From: Petunia secreta
Lineage: Eukaryota > Streptophyta > Magnoliopsida > Solanales > Solanaceae
Assembly: GCA_029990175.1 (NCBI GenBank)
Contig: JARKIP010000038.1
Location: 24,745,501 to 24,809,500, forward strand
DNA length: 64,000 nt
Direction: 5' to 3'
Positions 59,770 to 64,000 of the stretch are shown one piece after another; within the stretch, counting starts at the first letter, position 1; every line of letters begins with the position of its first letter. The position numbers and the translations under genes were made by a program. Below the pieces are notes generated by a model. The model was not told the origin of the DNA, did no database searches, and was given only the letters and a program-made list of their open reading frames with translations.

Positions 59770-61011
59770 ATGGCATCATGGAATGAAAATTGGTCAAATG
59801 TTGGAAATCCATATGTGAATGATCCTTGTCCTTATTGTGGAGGACCACACTATTTTCAAAATTGTGAATTTATTTTCGGGAATGAGTTGTGTGCACCTTC
59901 TCAACCCCTTGAGTGGAACATATGTCATGAGTGTGGTGCCCAAAATGATCATTGGGATGGTTGTCCTAATATTTTTTATTCTTCTCCTAATGCCTTTTGT
60001 AATGGTGCTAATGAAGCTTATGAGTTTGATAGGTCCAATGCAAGAAAGAATATGAAACTTAAGCCCGAATGGCAAGGTGTCCAAGAAAAATTTCAAGAAG
60101 AGATGGACTTATCCATTTCACAAGAAGAACATGCTCAAAATGAACAATATTTGTTGCAACGGATACTTGAGTACCAAGAAAAAGAAGCCAAAGCCATCAA
60201 GGAAATAAAGGAGGCAGTCCACCAAAATGACTTAGCCATTCATCATTTGGAGGAACAAATGAAGCAATTACTTGAAGCTTTTAATGATCAAAAGGCTAAG
60301 GAGGTAGCCAAATTCCAAGAAGGACCTTACATGTATGATGAGCTTGGGTTTCAAGAAGAACATGTTGAAGATTTTGAGAAAAGAAGAGTTGAGCTCGGAC
60401 AAGAGATAAAACAATTTGGTTGGGCTATTCATGCCACGAAGGATGCATTGATTGAATTAGTTGAGGCGTCTAAGACCCAACTACCTTTGATTGTGAATAG
60501 TCCATTTGGGGATGATGAAGTTGAGAATGAACTTAGAAGCCAAATTGTGGAGCTAATGGTGGAATCCCAACTAATTGACCCGGAAGTTGAAGATGATGCC
60601 CAAGAGAAAGAAAGTGTACTAGAGTGTGGTGTTAAGTTGCAAAACATTATTGTTGAGGACTCTAGTGCAATAGAAAATGAAGATGTCAAAAGTGAGGAAA
60701 TCTCGGAGTTAAAGCGAGTTGGACCTCATTCCTTGCATTTCTCCACATTGAATTTGGGAGAGGAGATTGAAATCGAACCTTTCAAATCCTTGGAGAACAT
60801 TTGGGATGAGGAACTGAGTGCTTATTTCATAGGGCTATACATGCCAAAGAGACAAAATGAAATTCCTCACTTAAAGGCAAAGAAGTGCAAGATGAAGCAC
60901 ATAACATTTGACACTTCAAGATTCATACCACCGCCCCGGGAGCACCACCGAAAACTTGATTCTAAATTGGGGAGGCAATTAATCTTCTCAAAGTGGAGAG
61001 AAAAGTGGTAA
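59770..61011 (+). CDS. Intact gag-like ORF of a Ty3/Gypsy (Athila/Tat-type) element
   Basis: 413 codons without interruption, 175 bases after the primer site. Residues 20-32 (CPYCGGPHYFQNC) form a CX2CX3HX4C knuckle of the Athila/Tat type, and residues 52-65 (CHECGAQNDHWDGC) a second CX2CX5HX3C cluster. From about 105 to 185 the sequence is heptad-like (LLQRILEYQEKEAKAIKEI, HHLEEQMKQLLEAF), like the region after the knuckle in Athila gag. The rest is very acidic, then a basic end (FDTSRFIPPPREHHRKLDSK). The capsid part expected before the knuckle is missing, and no protease or polymerase follows. It is probably the sole protein of a non-autonomous element. Function is unproven. Confidence 0.75.
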   Translation: MASWNENWSNVGNPYVNDPCPYCGGPHYFQNCEFIFGNELCAPSQPLEWNICHECGAQNDHWDGCPNIFYSSPNAFCNGANEAYEFDRSNARKNMKLKPEWQGVQEKFQEEMDLSISQEEHAQNEQYLLQRILEYQEKEAKAIKEIKEAVHQNDLAIHHLEEQMKQLLEAFNDQKAKEVAKFQEGPYMYDELGFQEEHVEDFEKRRVELGQEIKQFGWAIHATKDALIELVEASKTQLPLIVNSPFGDDEVENELRSQIVELMVESQLIDPEVEDDAQEKESVLECGVKLQNIIVEDSSAIENEDVKSEEISELKRVGPHSLHFSTLNLGEEIEIEPFKSLENIWDEELSAYFIGLYMPKRQNEIPHLKAKKCKMKHITFDTSRFIPPPREHHRKLDSKLGRQLIFSKWREKW

Positions 61012-61980
61012 TGTACTCGTTGTGCCGCGACATTAAATCAAGCGCTTCTTGGAAGGCAACTCAAGTTTTACATTTTTGCAATTAGTTAGTGTAAGTTTTC
61101 ACATAAAGTTCTTTGATTACTGCATTTGATCTTAGTTGAGTGGTGTAAGTGCAGGAATTAAAGCATGGAAGTGTGCAAAAAGTGGGGGACTTAGTCCCAA
61201 GAAGTTGAAAAATAAAAGTGGCCGAATGAGCTCGGCACCCGCTGAATGAAGGGCGAAATGCCTTCGACGGACCGCCAAAACATAGGTAGGATCACAGTGC
61301 TCACAGTGAGCAAACTATTTCGGCGGAAGATGGATGGCATTTAGTCGATTAATCGGCGATCCACCTATTTGATTCGGCGGAATGTTCCGCGGAAAGTCCA
61401 ATACAAAGAAACTTCATCCACTCCACTTGCTACGGAATATGCTCCCGAGGTAACATTACCATCCACTACTTGACAAGGAGTCTCTTTATCCTCAATTTAG
61501 TTATTTTTGTGCTTATATGGTAATTTTGTTGCTTGGGGACAAGGCAACATTTCATGTTGGGAGGAAGGTATATATGTTTGATTTTTCCATGCTATCTTGT
61601 ACTTATTACTTGCTTATTATCTTTTCAATTCGTAGCTTAGTTTGGTTATCATTAAATATGACAAATCTAAAAAAAAAAAAAAAAAATTAAAATCTCAAAA
61701 AAAAAAAAATCAAAAGGTACTCCTGTGAACTACGCTTGAGATGTTGCCTACTTTCCTATGATTCGCACTTATTGTGATACGTATGCAACCCTTGTGAAAC
61801 TCATGTTTACTTGCTCCCGAAACAACAATAACCACCCTATTGTAAATATCACTTGTGTAAATAATTTTGAACTAGTAAATAACCTTCTTATTTTTCTTTG
61901 ACTCGGTTCTTTTTCTAAGAATGCAATTCTTTTGAATTGGGCACTTTTTAGGACTCTAATCATAGAAGAGCCATCCTTGT
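61012..61980 (+). mobile_element. Remaining internal sequence of the gag-only element
   Basis: Non-coding sequence with GC-rich 'ttcggcgga' words (61200-61400), a purine-rich 'gcttggggacaaggcaac...gttgggaggaagg' stretch at 61528-61568 that may be a polypurine tract, and A runs near 61670-61709. No 3' LTR matching 58150-59573 was seen before the next element starts. Confidence 0.4.
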
Positions 61981-64000
61981 TGTCATACCCGATTTTGGAC
62001 TCAACTCGGAGCGAGTCGGGTTTCGGATTTGACTGGGTAACTCGTTTGAGTTCAAGAATTGGAGTCGCCACCTTATATAGTTTTCTAAGGTGTATTAGAC
62101 CACCTAAGCGTCTGAGGTCAAGTCTATTGTCAAACTGGTCCAGTTTAAGAGATTCAACAGGTAAGAAGTCCAAATGACTCGGGGAAGAAGGTGTTAGGAA
62201 CTTCCCCAAGTCCCACGAAAGGTGGTTCCCACCCGAGTCTATATTTTGGGATGTCTATATAAGATACGAATATTATCATGTGTATTACTAACTCAAATGG
62301 TCAATTTCACAATCAATATATATAATAAACATGGTTAGCCAAGTTTTAGGCAGCACATGCACATTAGATTTCAATATACGGCCTGATTCCGCGCCTAATC
62401 GCGTTTCAGGACCTCTAACATAAATGCCTAATAAAAAATATGGTTAAATATGCAAAGGGAGTTGAAATACGGCTTATTTGTGTAATTTCAGCTTTTGCAC
62501 GGTTAGACAGTTTCACAAAAATAGACAACTTTCATACACAATTTTAGATTTTGTTAAAAACCAAATGGGTATTGTTTTTAAAATAAAATGCTAGCAATTT
62601 AGGGTCGGTGTGACTCGTCATTAATTGTCCAGTCCTAACCTTAATGGCTATTTTGGTGTGGGTGCAGTTTTGGAAATGGATATAGGTAAGTGGGTTGTTT
62701 TAAAAAAAACGAGTTTCACAGAAGCACATAAATGCATACAAAGGGCTATCGCACGTAGATAATAGGTATAGGCATGCAAATACATGAATAATTAATAGTA
62801 TTAGGCTTTAGAAAATATTTGTATAGTTGTATAATTGACCCCAATACTTATACCCCCTATACACTATTAGATTAGTGTATAAGAGGTTGAAGTAAGTTTT
62901 AAAATTATTTTTACACACAAAGGCCAGATTTGAAAATATTTTCGGGCCTGGATCATTTATGCAAAGACGGGCAGTTTTAAATTTACAGAAGCAGTCCGAT
63001 TTTAAGAAGTCATAGCATAATTAGCCCCTGTTCAAAAATTTCAGATTTACACAAAAGAACTTTGAATGTTATGGTTTAAAACATTAAAACCTGTTCATGC
63101 GAGCAAAGTCTAGACTCTAAGTAAACACTTATTATCATTGTCGTGCGAGTTCTAGGCAATAAAGTCATGCTTTCATGATGATTAATACAACAAGTAGGAG
63201 AGGGGAGTTTGAAATGGCCCCTGGGTGGCCAAGTACACAAACTCAAGGTGGTATGCCCTGTTTTAATCACAGATACAGGCAGGATCCCTATCAAATGTAC
63301 AAGATGGGGACAATTTCTAAGGGGAAAAGAACAGAGAAGAGCAGGGGTCATATGGTGCCCTGTATGCACTGGAGTATAGCCTGTTTACGCTTAGTTTTTA
63401 TCACAGAAAAGAGAGCCTTTTCCTAGGCCTCTAGACACACTAAAGCCCTGCAAATTAAACACTGGTATAGCCCTTGGGTCTATCCTCACACAAGCTGTAT
63501 AAAGAGGTTAGTAAGGGCCAAGAAGGGCCCCAAACATGTAGCACAGACAGAGGTAAAACAAGCAGGAACCATACCAAAGAACATAGGCATAACAGTTCAA
63601 ATATAAGGACAAGTAACAATGTGAGTCATGACCTATACCTTGTTAAAAAAATAGCCAACAAGGAGTAGTAAAGAAGATAAGCAGTGTTCCCCTAGGACTA
63701 GTGTTCAGTATGCAGAATAGAACCCAGAAACTAGAGCAAGCAGTCAATATTTTTCTATGCCTTTAATGTCTTTTCCAGAGAGAGAGTTTCAGTGTCTAGG
63801 TGTGTGTCTGTATGTTTCTATGTATTGAATTGTGTCTGAACTTGTTCCAAGTGAACAAAAGAGAGTAGTTTATATAGGTGAGGGGTTGGGCTTCAAAATT
63901 CAAATGGGCAAAGCCTAAAAGGTAGGGAATATTGCCTTCCAGATTTAAAAGGGATTCCCTTAAATACTCATTCCAAAATTAGGTTACTCAGTCTCCCAAT
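61981..64000 (+). mobile_element. Start of a second LTR element (LTR, truncated by window end)
   Basis: It begins TGTCATACCCGATTTTGGAC, with 'ggagtcgccacct' and 'ggtgtattag.ccacctaagcgtc' shortly after, text found near the start of many long Ty3/Gypsy LTRs in plants. A TATA-like tttatatagg lies at about 63868. No open frame longer than about 100 codons is supported. The right end is outside the window, so the LTR would exceed 2 kb. Confidence 0.5.

Noticed and set aside
59794..60096. Minus-strand ORF opposite the gag-like gene
   Set aside because: It is the reverse reading of the plus-strand ORF, with no motifs.

Overview
The window is nuclear DNA from a dicot, most likely a Solanaceae. The base composition is AT-rich and the genes are split by long GT-AG introns. 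The repeats match families known from that group as I recall them: tRNA-derived SINEs ending in a 'ttctcggttat'-type tail, RTE-type LINEs ending in TTG repeats, Stowaway and Tourist-like MITEs, and Ty3/Gypsy LTRs with a tRNA-Asp primer site. There is no prokaryotic operon, CRISPR array or phage content. The assignment to Solanaceae is inference; the gene structures are read directly.

Three real protein-coding genes are present. (1) A 16-exon plus-strand gene (5857-17962) encodes a 696-aa NOL10/Enp2 WD40 protein for small-subunit rRNA processing. It probably has a non-coding leader exon near 4050-4219. (2) An intronless plus-strand gene (24490-25713) encodes a 407-aa ELC/VPS23A (TSG101-like) ESCRT-I subunit. 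(3) A 19-exon minus-strand gene (45191 down to 30218) encodes a 950-aa BTB/LRR protein of the FBL11 type. I assembled the exons of (1) and (3) by hand; phases are consistent at every junction and each ends in a natural stop.

Everything else is mobile DNA, its relics, or unrecognised intergenic sequence. The left end (1-1185) looks like part of a minus-strand LTR. NOL10 introns hold a SINE with a Stowaway MITE inside its target duplication, short LINE 3' ends, a GAA microsatellite and a G-quadruplex-like tract. Two RTE copies with perfect 13-bp target duplications lie at 21.1-22.2 kb. A 1068-bp Mutator-like non-autonomous element ends about 300 bp upstream of the ELC start codon. An old direct duplication (26.05-26.87 and 28.64-29.23 kb) lies downstream of ELC. 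FBL11 intron 14 contains an RTE relic split by a LINE fragment, plus a SINE with a near-perfect target duplication.

From 45.3 to 56.2 kb the window is nested transposons. A decayed L1-type LINE (minus strand) ends about 85 bp from the FBL11 start codon. A second LINE (plus) is interrupted by a 758-bp Tourist-like MITE that carries eighteen 15-bp repeats. A third unit is a MITE with an RTE inside it. The right end holds the 5' terminus of a CACTA-like element with palindromic subterminal repeats (57.1-57.5 kb), a Ty3/Gypsy-type element with TATA box, primer site and one intact 413-codon gag-like ORF (about 58.15-61.98 kb), and the start of another LTR element (61981 to the window end).
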